Below, piece by piece: positions 42,421 through 50,612 of a stretch of DNA of 64,000 nt; positions within the stretch are counted from its first letter, which is position 1, and the number at the start of each line of letters is the position of its first letter. The position numbers and the translations under genes were made by a program. The DNA is from Rugamonas apoptosis (GTDB taxonomy: Bacteria > Pseudomonadota > Gammaproteobacteria > Burkholderiales > Burkholderiaceae_D). The notes beneath the pieces were generated by a model, which searched no databases, was not told the DNA's origin, and was given only the letters and a program-made list of their open reading frames with translations. Location of the stretch: contig NZ_JACEZU010000011.1 in NCBI RefSeq assembly GCF_014042355.1, forward strand, positions 1 to 64,000. Direction: 5' to 3'.

Positions 42421-44631
42421 ATGCGTTTTATCCTGTGCTTCCTCGCCGCCCTCGCAGCCGTGCCGGCCACCGCCGAACAGCTGACGCTGGACCGCATCCA
42501 CGCCGATCCGGCGTTGAGCGGGCCTGGCGTGCGCAATTTGAAAGTGTCGCCCGACGGCGCCCGTGTCACCTTCCTGCGCGGCCGCGCCGACAACCAGTTC
42601 CAGCTCGACCTGTGGGAATACAACCTGAAGGACAAGAGCGCCCACCGGCTGGTCGACTCCCAGATCCTGGTGCCCGAGGAAAACCTGTCGGCCGCCGAGA
42701 AGGCCCGCCGCGAGCGCGAGCGCGTGGCCAGTCTGAAGGGCATCCTCAACTACAGCTGGTCGCCCGATGGCAAGCAGTTGCTGGTGCCCATCGCCGGCAA
42801 CCTGTACCTGATCGACGTCAGCCAGCCTGACCAGGCACGCCTGGTCGCCTCGGGCAATGTGTTCGATCCCAAGATTTCGCCGCGCGGGCGCTATGTGTCC
42901 TTCGTGCGCGACCAGAATCTGTTCGTGATCGAGCTGGCCACCGGCAAGGAACGCCAACTGACCATCGATGGTGGTGGCACCCTCCACAACGGCGAGGCTG
43001 AATTCGTGGCGCAGGAAGAAATGGGCCAGACCACCGGCTACTACTGGGCGCCGGACGACAGCGCCATCGCCTACAAGCGCTACGACGAATCGCCCGTGCC
43101 CGTGGCGCGCCGCTTCGAAATCTTCGCCGACCGCACCGACGTGGTCGAGCAGCGCTACCCGGCCGCCGGCAATCCCAACGTGCTGGTGCAGCTGATGATC
43201 GTGTCGCCCGCCACGGGTGAGCAGCGCAAGGTGGAGCTGGGCGCCAATCCCGACATCTACCTGGTGCGCGCCGACTGGAGCGCAAGCGCCAAGACCTTGC
43301 TGTACCAGCGCCAGAGCCGCGACCAGAAGACGCTGGAACTGGTGTCGGTCGACGCGGCCACGCTGGACCAGCGCGTGCTGGTGACGGAAACCTCGGCCAC
43401 CTGGGTCGGCATCCACGACGACCTGCGCTTCCTGGCCAACGACGCCGGCTTCATCTGGTCGTCCGAACGCAGCGGCCGCAATCACCTGTACCTGTACGAC
43501 ATGGCGGGCAAGCTGCTGCACCCGATTTCCAGCGGTGCCTGGGGCATCGACAACCTGCTGGCGGTGGACGAAAAAGCGGGCAAGGTCTACGTGTCGTCCA
43601 ACCGCGACGCCGTGATCGACCGCCAGACCTACGCGCTGGCCCTGGACGGCAGCACGGCCGACCATCCGCAACGCATCACCCAGGCCGATGGCTGGCACGA
43701 CGCCGCCTTCTCGCGCAACGGCGAAGTATTCGTCGACACCTGGTCGGACCCGGACACGCCGCCGCAAGTGAGCATCCGCCGTCCCGACGGCAGCATGCTG
43801 GCCTGGCTGGAACACAATGAGCTGAACGCCAGCCATCCGTACGCACGCTACAGAGGCGCCCACTTGCGCACGGAATACGGCACGCTCAAGGCCAAGGATG
43901 GCCAGACTCTGCACTATTCGCTGGTCAAGCCGGCCAACTTCAACCAGTTCAAGAAATACCCGGTCTACCTGTCCACCTACGGCGGCCCGCACGCCCAGCA
44001 TGTGGCGCGCAAGTGGGGCAACCTGTTCGACCAGTACATGGCGCAGCAAGGCTTCGTCGTGTTCCGGCTCGATAACCGCGGCTCGTTCCGGCGCGAGCGC
44101 GCGTTCACGGACGCCATCTACCGCCAACTGGGCAAGGTCGAAGTGGAAGACCAGCTGACGGGCATCGCCTGGCTGGGCCAGCAAGGCTATGTGGACGCCA
44201 AGCGCATCGGCGTATTCGGCTGGAGCTACGGCGGCTTCATGACGCTGCGCCTGCTGGCGGCCGCGTCGGACAAGATCGCGCTGGGCGTGTCGGTGGCGCC
44301 GGTGACGGACTGGTCGCTGTACGACACCCACTACACGGAACAGTTCATGAGCACGCCCAAGGATAACGCCGACGGTTATCGCGACAGCGGCGTGTATGCG
44401 CATCTGGACGGCTTGAAATCGCCGCTGCTGCTGATGCACGGCATGGCCGACGACAATGTGCTGTTCACCAACACCACGCGCATGATCGACGCGCTGGTCA
44501 ACCGCAATGTGCACTTCGAACTGATGACCTATCCGGGCGGCAAACACGGCATGTCCAGCCGCGCCCAGCAACGCCACGTGTATGGCAACATCGAAGCGTT
44601 CTTCAAGAAGCACCTGCTGAACGGCAAATAA
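42421..44631 (+). CDS. S9-family peptidase (dipeptidyl-peptidase IV type)
   Basis: A 736-residue exported serine peptidase that removes N-terminal dipeptides. The signal peptide is MRFILCFLAALAAVPATAEQ. An eight-bladed propeller domain (DPP IV N-terminal type; VSPDGARVTFLRGRADNQFQ, FSWSPDGKQLL-like repeats) reaches to about residue 470. It carries the DPP IV 'EEMGQTTGYYWAPD' Glu motif that binds the substrate N-terminus. The catalytic domain has FGWSYGGF (Ser 602), HGMADDN (Asp) and GGKHGM (His 709). It is a single-gene unit. Confidence 0.92.
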   Translation: MRFILCFLAALAAVPATAEQLTLDRIHADPALSGPGVRNLKVSPDGARVTFLRGRADNQFQLDLWEYNLKDKSAHRLVDSQILVPEENLSAAEKARRERERVASLKGILNYSWSPDGKQLLVPIAGNLYLIDVSQPDQARLVASGNVFDPKISPRGRYVSFVRDQNLFVIELATGKERQLTIDGGGTLHNGEAEFVAQEEMGQTTGYYWAPDDSAIAYKRYDESPVPVARRFEIFADRTDVVEQRYPAAGNPNVLVQLMIVSPATGEQRKVELGANPDIYLVRADWSASAKTLLYQRQSRDQKTLELVSVDAATLDQRVLVTETSATWVGIHDDLRFLANDAGFIWSSERSGRNHLYLYDMAGKLLHPISSGAWGIDNLLAVDEKAGKVYVSSNRDAVIDRQTYALALDGSTADHPQRITQADGWHDAAFSRNGEVFVDTWSDPDTPPQVSIRRPDGSMLAWLEHNELNASHPYARYRGAHLRTEYGTLKAKDGQTLHYSLVKPANFNQFKKYPVYLSTYGGPHAQHVARKWGNLFDQYMAQQGFVVFRLDNRGSFRRERAFTDAIYRQLGKVEVEDQLTGIAWLGQQGYVDAKRIGVFGWSYGGFMTLRLLAAASDKIALGVSVAPVTDWSLYDTHYTEQFMSTPKDNADGYRDSGVYAHLDGLKSPLLLMHGMADDNVLFTNTTRMIDALVNRNVHFELMTYPGGKHGMSSRAQQRHVYGNIEAFFKKHLLNGK

Positions 44632-44775
44632 GCCGTCCTGCGCCGCCCGGCCAACGCTGTTCAGGCCGGGTGGCTATCCCCTCCCCCGCCCCGCCCCCGT
44701 CTGAACGGGCTCTTCAGACATACAGTTTGATAGTCCACAAATGCCATTTCATCAATTCCATGAATAATGCGGACA

Positions 44776-44795
44776 GCGGGACGATTCCGTCCCGC
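44776..44795. promoter_or_regulatory. perfect hairpin upstream of hcp
   Basis: gcgggac - gattcc - gtcccgc forms a 7-bp perfect stem ending 23 bases before the hcp start codon. It lies in the leader and could influence hcp mRNA stability, or end the upstream transcript (there is no strong T-run). Confidence 0.35.
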
Positions 44796-44818
44796 CTCAT
44801 TCATTGTCTGGAGGAATT

Positions 44819-45313
44819 ATGGCTATCGACGTATATCTGCACATAGACGGCATCCGTGGCGAATCGGCGGACGACCGGCACAAGGACTGGATCGAATGCA
44901 AGTCGGTCAACTGGGGCGTGACCCAACCCAAGTCGGCCACCGCATCGACCGGCGGCGGCCACACGGCCGAGCGCTGCGAACACCAGGACATCGTGCTGTC
45001 CAAGCTGGCCGACCTGGCCTCGCCCGTGCTGCTGCAAACCTGCGCGTCCGGCAAGACCATCCCGAAAGCGAAATTCGAATTCATGCGCGCCGACGGCCAG
45101 GGCGAGCGCGTCAAGTATTACGAGATCGAACTGGAGAACGTGCTGATCGGTGCCGTCACCCCCAGCGTGCACGAAGGCGACATCCTGGGCGAGAGCGTGG
45201 CGCTCAAGTTCTCCAAGGTCAAGTGGCGCTACATGCAGCAAAAAATCACCGGCGGGGCCGGCGGCAATACGGCCGGTGGCTGGGACTTGTCCACCAACCG
45301 CATCGCCGCCTGA
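44819..45313 (+). CDS. hcp: Hcp, type VI secretion tube protein
   Basis: A 164-residue Hcp1-family protein that forms hexameric rings of the type VI secretion tube. Hallmarks are MAIDVYLHIDGIRGESADDR, 'WIECKSVNWGV' and the later EIELENVLIGAVTPSVHEGD and SVALKFSKVKWRYMQQ. A very good ribosome-binding site (tctggaggaatt) supports the start. No other type VI gene lies in the window, so this is an orphan hcp; such copies often serve as effector carriers for a main cluster elsewhere. It is followed by a terminator. Confidence 0.92.
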   Translation: MAIDVYLHIDGIRGESADDRHKDWIECKSVNWGVTQPKSATASTGGGHTAERCEHQDIVLSKLADLASPVLLQTCASGKTIPKAKFEFMRADGQGERVKYYEIELENVLIGAVTPSVHEGDILGESVALKFSKVKWRYMQQKITGGAGGNTAGGWDLSTNRIAA

Positions 45314-45336
45314 GCCACGGCCACCCCTGATGTGCG

Positions 45337-45362
45337 AACAGCCGCGAGCGCGGCTGTTTTTT
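45337..45362 (+). terminator. rho-independent terminator of hcp
   Basis: Stem aacagccgc / gcggctgtt with a 4-base loop and a T-run, 24 bases after the hcp stop. Confidence 0.85.
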
Positions 45363-45377
45363 ATGCGGGGGCCAGCG

Positions 45378-45575
45378 TTATTGCCGGTTGCCGCGGTCCT
45401 TCATCATGTCGTCCGCAGCCTGGCGGGCATCACCCACACTCTTTTCCAGCTTGCCTTCAGCCTGTTTGTTCAAGCCTTTGACCTGCTGCTGAGTACTGCC
45501 GACCACCTTGCCGACTTCCTGCTGGATCTTGCCAGTGACTTCCTTGGCTTTCCCTTTGACCTGGTCCTTGTTCAT
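45378..45575 (-). CDS. CsbD-family stress protein
   Basis: A 65-residue protein with the CsbD pattern MNKDQVKGKAKEVTGKIQQE and a Lys/Gln-rich remainder with GLNKQAEGKLEKSVGDARQA. CsbD proteins are induced by general stress; the molecular role is not established. ATG 45575 has an 'aaggag' site. Confidence 0.85.
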   Translation of the reverse strand: MNKDQVKGKAKEVTGKIQQEVGKVVGSTQQQVKGLNKQAEGKLEKSVGDARQAADDMMKDRGNRQ

Positions 45576-45621
45576 CGTGCACTCCTTGGTTGTGGATAGG
45601 CGCTAAACACGTGCTCGTGTC

Positions 45622-45730
45622 TTAGAAGTCGTTCCAACAAGCCCATGGCGTCGTTGTGGCGCCTTGCCGTGCAGGCGCACTGTCTTCGGCGCCACGCCTG
45701 GCCATGGTTATTTTGAAACGACTTCTTAGC
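45622..45730. repeat. 109-bp long inverted-repeat element (REP/MITE-like)
   Basis: The left half (from cttagaagtcgttccaac at 45622) and the reverse complement of the right half (to gaaacgacttcttag at 45730) agree at about 30 of the first 42 positions, including 'agaagtcgtt', 'ccatggc' and 'gtggcgcc'. The whole would fold into one long hairpin with a short variable tip. No gene is inside. It has the look of a non-autonomous mobile repeat or a structured regulatory RNA; copies elsewhere in the genome cannot be checked here. Confidence 0.6.
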
Positions 45731-45795
45731 GGTCCCCATGCTATGCCCGCCATGCGGGCAACTCGGTGCGCTGGCGTACAGAAGCGGGCAATTCC

Positions 45796-46437
45796 TCAGG
45801 ACGCCGGTTTGCGCCACACGCTGGCCAGCCACGGCTGCTGCTCGCGCGGCAGTCCGGGCGGGCGGTAGTAATGCTCGACAGGAAGGAAGCCAGCCGCCGT
45901 CAGGTGCCGTTCCCAGGTGGGGTAGTCGTAGTAGCTGCCGTAGCGGGGGCCGTTCCAGCCTTCCTCGTTGTGGCCGCGCGGGTTGGAACTGAACAGCACG
46001 CCGCCCGGTTTGAGCCCGTCGAACAAGGTCCGCAGCACGGATGCCAAGGCCGCACTGGGCACGTGGAACAAGGAGGCGTTGGCGTACACGCCATCGAAAT
46101 AACTGGCCGGCAAATCGAGCGCAAGAAAATCCTGCTGCCACACGGTGCAGCCACTCCACGCGCGCGCCATCTCGGCGAAGCGGGGGCAACCATCGATACC
46201 GATGGCTTCATGGCCCAGCTCGGTAAAAGTCTTGAGGTCGCGGCCCGGTCCGCAGCCGAGATCGAGAATGCGTAACGGCGCGGTGGCGGCGATGGCGCGC
46301 AACAGGGCGCCGATGTTCTGGCTGACATCGTGATCGATGGTGCCGGCGAAGAATTGCTCGGCGGTGCTCTCGTAGTGCTGCAGCGTGCGCTGCGTGATCT
46401 GCTCCAGCTGCGCGCGTTGCCCTGCCTGATTCTCCAT
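45796..46437 (-). CDS. class I SAM-dependent methyltransferase
   Basis: A 213-residue methyltransferase. The SAM site is LRILDLGCGPGRDLKTFTEL (motif I), followed by AIGIDGCPRFAEMAR, the motif 'FDGVYANASLFHVPS' and LKPGGVLFSSNPRGHNEEGW. The C-terminal 'YDYPTWERHLTAAGF' and a Pro-rich end complete a normal-length protein. It matches the UbiE/Methyltransf_25 type, with no clear indication of substrate. It lies alone between an inverted-repeat element and an M13 peptidase gene. Confidence 0.85.
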   Translation of the reverse strand: MENQAGQRAQLEQITQRTLQHYESTAEQFFAGTIDHDVSQNIGALLRAIAATAPLRILDLGCGPGRDLKTFTELGHEAIGIDGCPRFAEMARAWSGCTVWQQDFLALDLPASYFDGVYANASLFHVPSAALASVLRTLFDGLKPGGVLFSSNPRGHNEEGWNGPRYGSYYDYPTWERHLTAAGFLPVEHYYRPPGLPREQQPWLASVWRKPAS

Positions 46438-46489
46438 GCCGTCCCCGTAGGCGCGGGCGCCACACCGCGTGGCGCCCTGCCGTGCTACT

Positions 46490-46545
46490 TTACCAGACCC
46501 GGACTTACCAGACCCGGGCTTACCAGACCTGGGCTTACCAGACCC
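46490..46545. repeat. 15-bp tandem repeat spanning the M13 peptidase stop codon
   Basis: Three copies of ttaccagaccc-gg-c type 15-mers (46490-46504, 46505-46519, 46520-46534) plus an 11-base partial copy (46535-46545). The partial copy contains the stop codon (tta, 46535-46537) and the last codons of the leftward peptidase gene. The copies differ at one or two positions. Confidence 0.9.
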
Positions 46546-48616
46546 TTACCCGCTGTTCCGGCGCCAGGTACAGCGTCTGCCCCGGCTGCACGTTGAAGGC
46601 TTTGTACCACGCGTCCATATTGCGCACGGTGGCGGTGCGCCACTTGTCGGGCGCATGGCCGTCGGTCAGGATGGCGCGGCGCAAGGCCGGTTCGCGCTCC
46701 TTCTCGCGCCAGCTCATCGCGTAGCCGGTGAAGAATTGCTGCTCGGCGTCGGCCACGGGCGCCTTGCCCGCCATCGAGGCCAGGTAGGCGTCATGCGCCG
46801 CCGCCAGGCCGGCCAGGTCGGCCAGGTTTTCACTCAGCGTCTGCTGGCCGTTGATGGCCAGGTCGGGGAACGGTTTGTAGGCCGAGTACTGGGCCGCCAA
46901 TGCCGCCGAGGCCGTCTTGAAGTGGGCGCCATCGGCCGCCGTCCACCAGTCGCGCAGCAAGCCCTTGGCATCGAATTGCGCGCCCTGGTCGTCGAAGCTG
47001 TGGCTGATCTCGTGGCCGATGGTGGCGCCAATGCCGCCGTAGTTCATGGCGTCGCTGGCGTTCGGGTCGAAGTATGGCGGTTGCAGGATGGCGGCCGGGA
47101 AGTTGATCGCGTTCTGCATCGGCATGTTGACCGCGTTCACCAACTGGGCCGGCATGCACCATTCGGCGCGGTCGACCGGCTGCTTGAGCTTGGCCAACTG
47201 GCGCTGCGTCTCCGCCAGTTCGGCGCGCTGCATATTGCCCAGCGCATCGCCGGGCGTCACTTGCAGGCTGTCGTAGCTGGCCCATTTTTCCGGATAGCCC
47301 ACACCCACGTACAAGGTCTTGAGCTTGGCGTGCGCTTCCCGCTTGGTGGCGGGCGCCATCCAGTCCAGCTGGTCAATGCGGGCGTGGAAGGCGTCCACGA
47401 TCTTGACCACCATCTGCTGCAGGCGTTGCTTGGATTCAGGCGGGAAATACCGCGCCACATAGACTTTACCCAGCGCATCGGGCATGGCCGCGTTGACGGC
47501 TGCCAGGCTGCGCTTCCAGCGGACGGACTGCTGCGGCGTGCCGTTCAGCGTGCGGCCGTAGAAATCGAAATGCTGCTCGGCCAGCGCCTTGGGCAAGGCG
47601 CTGTGCGCGTGGTTGATGCGGTGGAAGGCGAGGAAATCCTTCCACGTTTCCAACGGCATGCCCTGCACCAGCTTGGCCGTGCCGGTAATGGCGGTCGGAT
47701 GCCAGACGATAAACTTCTGCTGGCCGCCCAGGCCCGCGCTCTGGAAATACGCCTTCCAGTCCAGACCCGGCGCCTTGCGCGCGAAGTCGGCCGCGCGCCA
47801 CTGGTTGTTGGCTTTCAAGACGTCGGCCGAATCCTCGCGGTTGGCGTGCGACTGGGCGATCTTGCGCTCCAGGTCGAACACGCGGGCCGCGCGCGCGTCC
47901 GCATCGTCCATGCCGGCCAGGCGCAGGGTGGCGGCGATGTGGGCCAGGTATTTGCCGCGCAGCGCCGCCATCGACGGCGTGTCGTCCAGGTAGTAGGCGC
48001 GGTCGGGCATGCCCAGGCCGCCTTGCAGCAGGTATGGCGTGTAGTGGGTGGCGTCCGTCAAGCCCTGGGCCACCCACAGGCCGAACAGGTTCTCGGTGAA
48101 GAAGTTGGTGGCGTTGAGCGGATCGACGTCGGCCCGCAGCGTGGCGCCCAGCGCGCGGGTGAGCGCGGCCTTGTCCTTGATGGCGGCGATCTCCTTGAGC
48201 TGGGCTTGCAGCGGCGCCAGGCCGCGCGCTTCGATGCCGTCCTCATCCATGAAGGTGCGGTAGTAGGCCACGATCTTTTTCGCCTCGGCGCTGGCGGCCG
48301 GATCGGCGGCCAGGCCATCGATCAGCGTGACGATGCGCGCGTTGGTGTCCTCGACCAGCGCCGCACCCACGCCCCAGCTGCTGCGGTCGGCGGGAATCTC
48401 GACCGACTTGAGCCAGTCGCCGTTGACGTAATCGAAGAAGTCGTCGCCGGGCAGCGTGGCCACCGGGGCGGCGGCCGCGGCGGCGACCGGCGCAGTATCG
48501 TCCGGCGCGTCCGGCGCGGCGTGGGCGGGCGCCAGCGCGAAGGCGGCGCCGCACAGGGCCAGGCTGAGGGCGGTCTTGCGGGCGGCGAGGCGCAGCGGTC
48601 GGGAATGAGCTTGCAT
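46535..48616 (-). CDS. M13-family metallopeptidase (neprilysin/PepO type)
   Basis: A 693-residue zinc endopeptidase. The signal peptide is KTALSLALCGAAFALAPAHA. The N-terminal M13 domain runs to about residue 430; the catalytic domain has VNMPMQNAINFPAAILQPPY, the zinc motif IGHEISHSFDDQG (HExxH) and ENLADLAGLAAAHDAY with the third ligand Glu and its Asp. It ends EQRVRVW, the typical 'C/V-x-V-W' tail. ATG 48616 is chosen because it begins the signal peptide; the frame opens further upstream. It is likely periplasmic and degrades peptides. A tandem repeat begins at its stop codon. Confidence 0.92.
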   Translation of the reverse strand: MQAHSRPLRLAARKTALSLALCGAAFALAPAHAAPDAPDDTAPVAAAAAAPVATLPGDDFFDYVNGDWLKSVEIPADRSSWGVGAALVEDTNARIVTLIDGLAADPAASAEAKKIVAYYRTFMDEDGIEARGLAPLQAQLKEIAAIKDKAALTRALGATLRADVDPLNATNFFTENLFGLWVAQGLTDATHYTPYLLQGGLGMPDRAYYLDDTPSMAALRGKYLAHIAATLRLAGMDDADARAARVFDLERKIAQSHANREDSADVLKANNQWRAADFARKAPGLDWKAYFQSAGLGGQQKFIVWHPTAITGTAKLVQGMPLETWKDFLAFHRINHAHSALPKALAEQHFDFYGRTLNGTPQQSVRWKRSLAAVNAAMPDALGKVYVARYFPPESKQRLQQMVVKIVDAFHARIDQLDWMAPATKREAHAKLKTLYVGVGYPEKWASYDSLQVTPGDALGNMQRAELAETQRQLAKLKQPVDRAEWCMPAQLVNAVNMPMQNAINFPAAILQPPYFDPNASDAMNYGGIGATIGHEISHSFDDQGAQFDAKGLLRDWWTAADGAHFKTASAALAAQYSAYKPFPDLAINGQQTLSENLADLAGLAAAHDAYLASMAGKAPVADAEQQFFTGYAMSWREKEREPALRRAILTDGHAPDKWRTATVRNMDAWYKAFNVQPGQTLYLAPEQRVRVW

Positions 48617-48860
48617 GGTTGTCCTTTTATGGTGGATCTGGATGTGGAGTCGGCGTGATGGGCCAGCGTCCACTGTAGCGCCAGCGCCATGCCAGCGCGC
48701 CCGGAATGCGACGAACTGCAGGATCGCCGGCATGGATGGTAAAAAAACACAGCCACACAGCATCAGCACAAAAGATACGCTAGAGCATCAAAATGTCTTT
48801 TTTGATCGGGGGAATCGCTATATAGTGCACTGGTAGCGCGAAACCAATGAGGAGAAGAAA

Positions 48861-49688
48861 ATGAAGCTTGATGCCCTGTTCCAGAATCCGACTGCATTGC
48901 CCACCGCGCCCAAGGTCGTGGAAGAGCTGATCAGCAGTTTTGACAAAGCCAGCGTCTCGACCGAAGAGATCGCGAAAAAACTGTCCACGGATCCTGTGTT
49001 GAGCGCCAAGCTGCTGCGTCTGGCCAACTCGGCCTACTACCACGTGTCGCGCAGCATCGGCACGGTGGAGGACGCGGTGCTGATGCTGGGCTTTGTGACC
49101 GTGCGTACACTGGTCATCAGCTCCGGCCTGGTCAGCGGGTTCAAGACCGTGCCCGGCCTGGACCTCAAGCAATTCTGGCGTTACAGCCTGCACACGGCCG
49201 TGTCGGCCAAATGGATCGCCAAGCAGACCGGCGAAAACACCGACCTGGCCTTCACCATCGGCATGATGCACGCCATCGGCCAACTGGTGATCCACTCGGC
49301 CATGCCGGAACAGGCGCTGGCGCTGGACAAGGTGGCCGGCCCCATGGACGCGCGCCGCCTCGACGCGGAACAGGCCTCGCTGGGCTACACCTTCGCCGAT
49401 GTGGGCGCGGAACTGGCGCGGCGCTGGAAATTCCCCAACACGTTCTCGGAAACCATCAGCGCCTTCCCCGACCCGCTCAACCACACGCCGCCCAACCGCC
49501 TGGCCGCCGTGGTGCACCTGGCCGCCTGGCGTGCCCGTGTCGACCAGAACAAGCTCAGCGATGACGAAATCGCCAGCTGCTATCCGACCGAGATGGCCGA
49601 GGCCCTGGGCCTGGACGACGGCGACCTGATCGACAAGATGCCGCCGCCCGACGAGCTGAGCGCCGGCCTGGAAGAACTGGTCAAGTAA
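48861..49688 (+). CDS. HDOD-domain signalling protein
   Basis: A 275-residue protein dominated by an HDOD domain (about 10-210). Hallmarks are LPTAPKVVEELISSF, LSTDPVLSAKLLRLANSAYY, GTVEDAVLMLGFVTVRTLVI and FTIGMMHAIGQLVIHSAMPE, the degenerate HD region. HDOD proteins link to two-component and cyclic-di-GMP circuits, motility or stress, and lack the intact catalytic HD pair. A strong 'gaggagaag' site precedes ATG 48861. It is a single-gene unit ending in a terminator. Confidence 0.9.
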   Translation: MKLDALFQNPTALPTAPKVVEELISSFDKASVSTEEIAKKLSTDPVLSAKLLRLANSAYYHVSRSIGTVEDAVLMLGFVTVRTLVISSGLVSGFKTVPGLDLKQFWRYSLHTAVSAKWIAKQTGENTDLAFTIGMMHAIGQLVIHSAMPEQALALDKVAGPMDARRLDAEQASLGYTFADVGAELARRWKFPNTFSETISAFPDPLNHTPPNRLAAVVHLAAWRARVDQNKLSDDEIASCYPTEMAEALGLDDGDLIDKMPPPDELSAGLEELVK

Positions 49689-49721
49689 GCAAAAAAGCAA
49701 GATCGCCAGCAGAATCACCCG

Positions 49722-49758
49722 CGGCCGCCGTCCATTTCTTGGGCAGGCGGCCGTTTTT
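49722..49758 (+). terminator. rho-independent terminator of the HDOD gene
   Basis: Stem cggccgcc / ggcggccg with a 16-base loop followed by TTTTT, 34 bases after the stop. Confidence 0.75.
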
Positions 49759-49891
49759 CATGGTGCCCCGCCCCAGTTTTGAGAATATTTTCGATTTTTC
49801 GCAAAATATTTTCAAAAAACCCTAAAGTTATTTCCAGGGCTGACGTTACCCAAGACAAGCGGTAGTCTTTTTCCACTTTTCAGGGTACGCC

Positions 49892-50176
49892 ATGACCTCC
49901 TCCGAAGTCCTCTCGATGTACGAAAATATTGCCGGACTGAGCAACCAGATGGTGGCCGCCGCCCGTACCAGCGACTGGGATAGCCTGAACCGCCTGGAAA
50001 GCCAGTGCGCCGTGGCCGCCCGCCCCGCCGCCAGCGACATGCCCGCCCTGAGCGGTGCACCGCGCCAGCGCAAGATCGACCTGCTCAAGCAAATCCTGGC
50101 CAACGACCGCGCCATCCGCGACGTGACGGAACCATGGATGAACCAGATGCCCGGCATGAGCGCCCCGCGCCAGTAA
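49892..50176 (+). CDS. fliT: FliT-like flagellar protein
   Basis: A 94-residue, mainly helical protein: VLSMYENIAGLSNQMVAAAR, 'DWDSLNRLESQC' and RQRKIDLLKQILANDRAIRD ending in PWMNQM. Order, length and motifs agree with FliT, the export chaperone of the flagellar cap protein FliD and a modulator of flagellar gene expression. No other flagellar gene is adjacent (fliD and fliS are usual neighbours), which lowers certainty a little. The ATG at 49892 has only a weak ribosome-binding site. Confidence 0.7.
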   Translation: MTSSEVLSMYENIAGLSNQMVAAARTSDWDSLNRLESQCAVAARPAASDMPALSGAPRQRKIDLLKQILANDRAIRDVTEPWMNQMPGMSAPRQ

Positions 50177-50210
50177 GCACGCCGACCGGCATTCTTGCCC
50201 AAATTGAAAT

Positions 50211-50234
50211 AAAGCGCCTGCGGGCGCTTTTTTT
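50211..50234 (+). terminator. rho-independent terminator of fliT
   Basis: Stem aaagcgcc - tgcg - ggcgcttt followed by a T-run, 34 bases after the fliT stop. Confidence 0.85.
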
Positions 50235-50248
50235 ATGCCGAAAACTGA

Positions 50249-50302
50249 AATCGGGGGTACGTCCCCAACTTCCGATTGCCGAATTGGGGACGTACCCCGA
50301 TT
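50249..50302. repeat. REP-like inverted repeat
   Basis: aatcgggggtacgtccccaa (50249-50268) and ttggggacgtaccccgatt (50284-50302) are complementary except for one extra G, separated by 15 bases. Each arm is itself a smaller palindrome, gggg-tacgt-cccc. It lies between two terminators in an intergenic gap. Confidence 0.7.
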
Positions 50303-50319
50303 TTGCAGGACGTAAAAAA

Positions 50320-50354
50320 AACCCGGCTGCGCGGTGGCGGCAAGCCGGGTTTTT
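50320..50354. terminator. bidirectional hairpin terminator
   Basis: Stem aacccggct / agccgggtt with A-run to the left and T-run to the right. It could end transcription from either side. Confidence 0.6.
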
Positions 50355-50355
50355 C

Positions 50356-50611
50356 GGGAATTGGTGGAGAGCGAACACCAGGTATCTCCTGGCGTCGCCC
50401 CGCTTCCGGTTGCATCCGGAGTCCGCGCACACATTGCCGGGGCGCGGACCGCTTCCAAGCCAAGTCGTTTCATCAACGCTCATTCTGGGTGCGCGCCACA
50501 CTATCGTTGGTGGCTGCGCCAGATCATGGCCTGTTTTTTTGTAGTATTTACACTACGGGATTAGTATAGCTCAGTTCTCCCAAGCATGTATACGGGGATC
50601 CGACTTTCGCT
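50356..50611. other. intergenic region, possible leftward small RNA
   Basis: On the minus strand a 'tatactaat' -10-like box at about 50564 is followed by some 200 bases with several GC-rich hairpins (for example ccaggagatacctgg) that end in the hairpin terminator at 50354-50320. No ribosome-binding site or convincing ORF is present. This suggests, weakly, a small non-coding RNA. Confidence 0.25.
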
Positions 50612-50612
50612 G

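Noticed and set aside
42364-44613. Leftward 749-codon frame opposite the S9 peptidase
   Set aside because: It is antisense to an enzyme with a complete catalytic triad. The translation is His/Val/Gly/Arg-rich and unlike any family.
46469-48658. Rightward 729-codon frame opposite the M13 peptidase
   Set aside because: The peptidase strand has HExxH and a signal peptide; the opposite frame shows no motif.
50085-50501. Leftward frame through the fliT terminator region
   Set aside because: It crosses the fliT gene end, the REP-like repeat and two terminators, with no ribosome-binding site.
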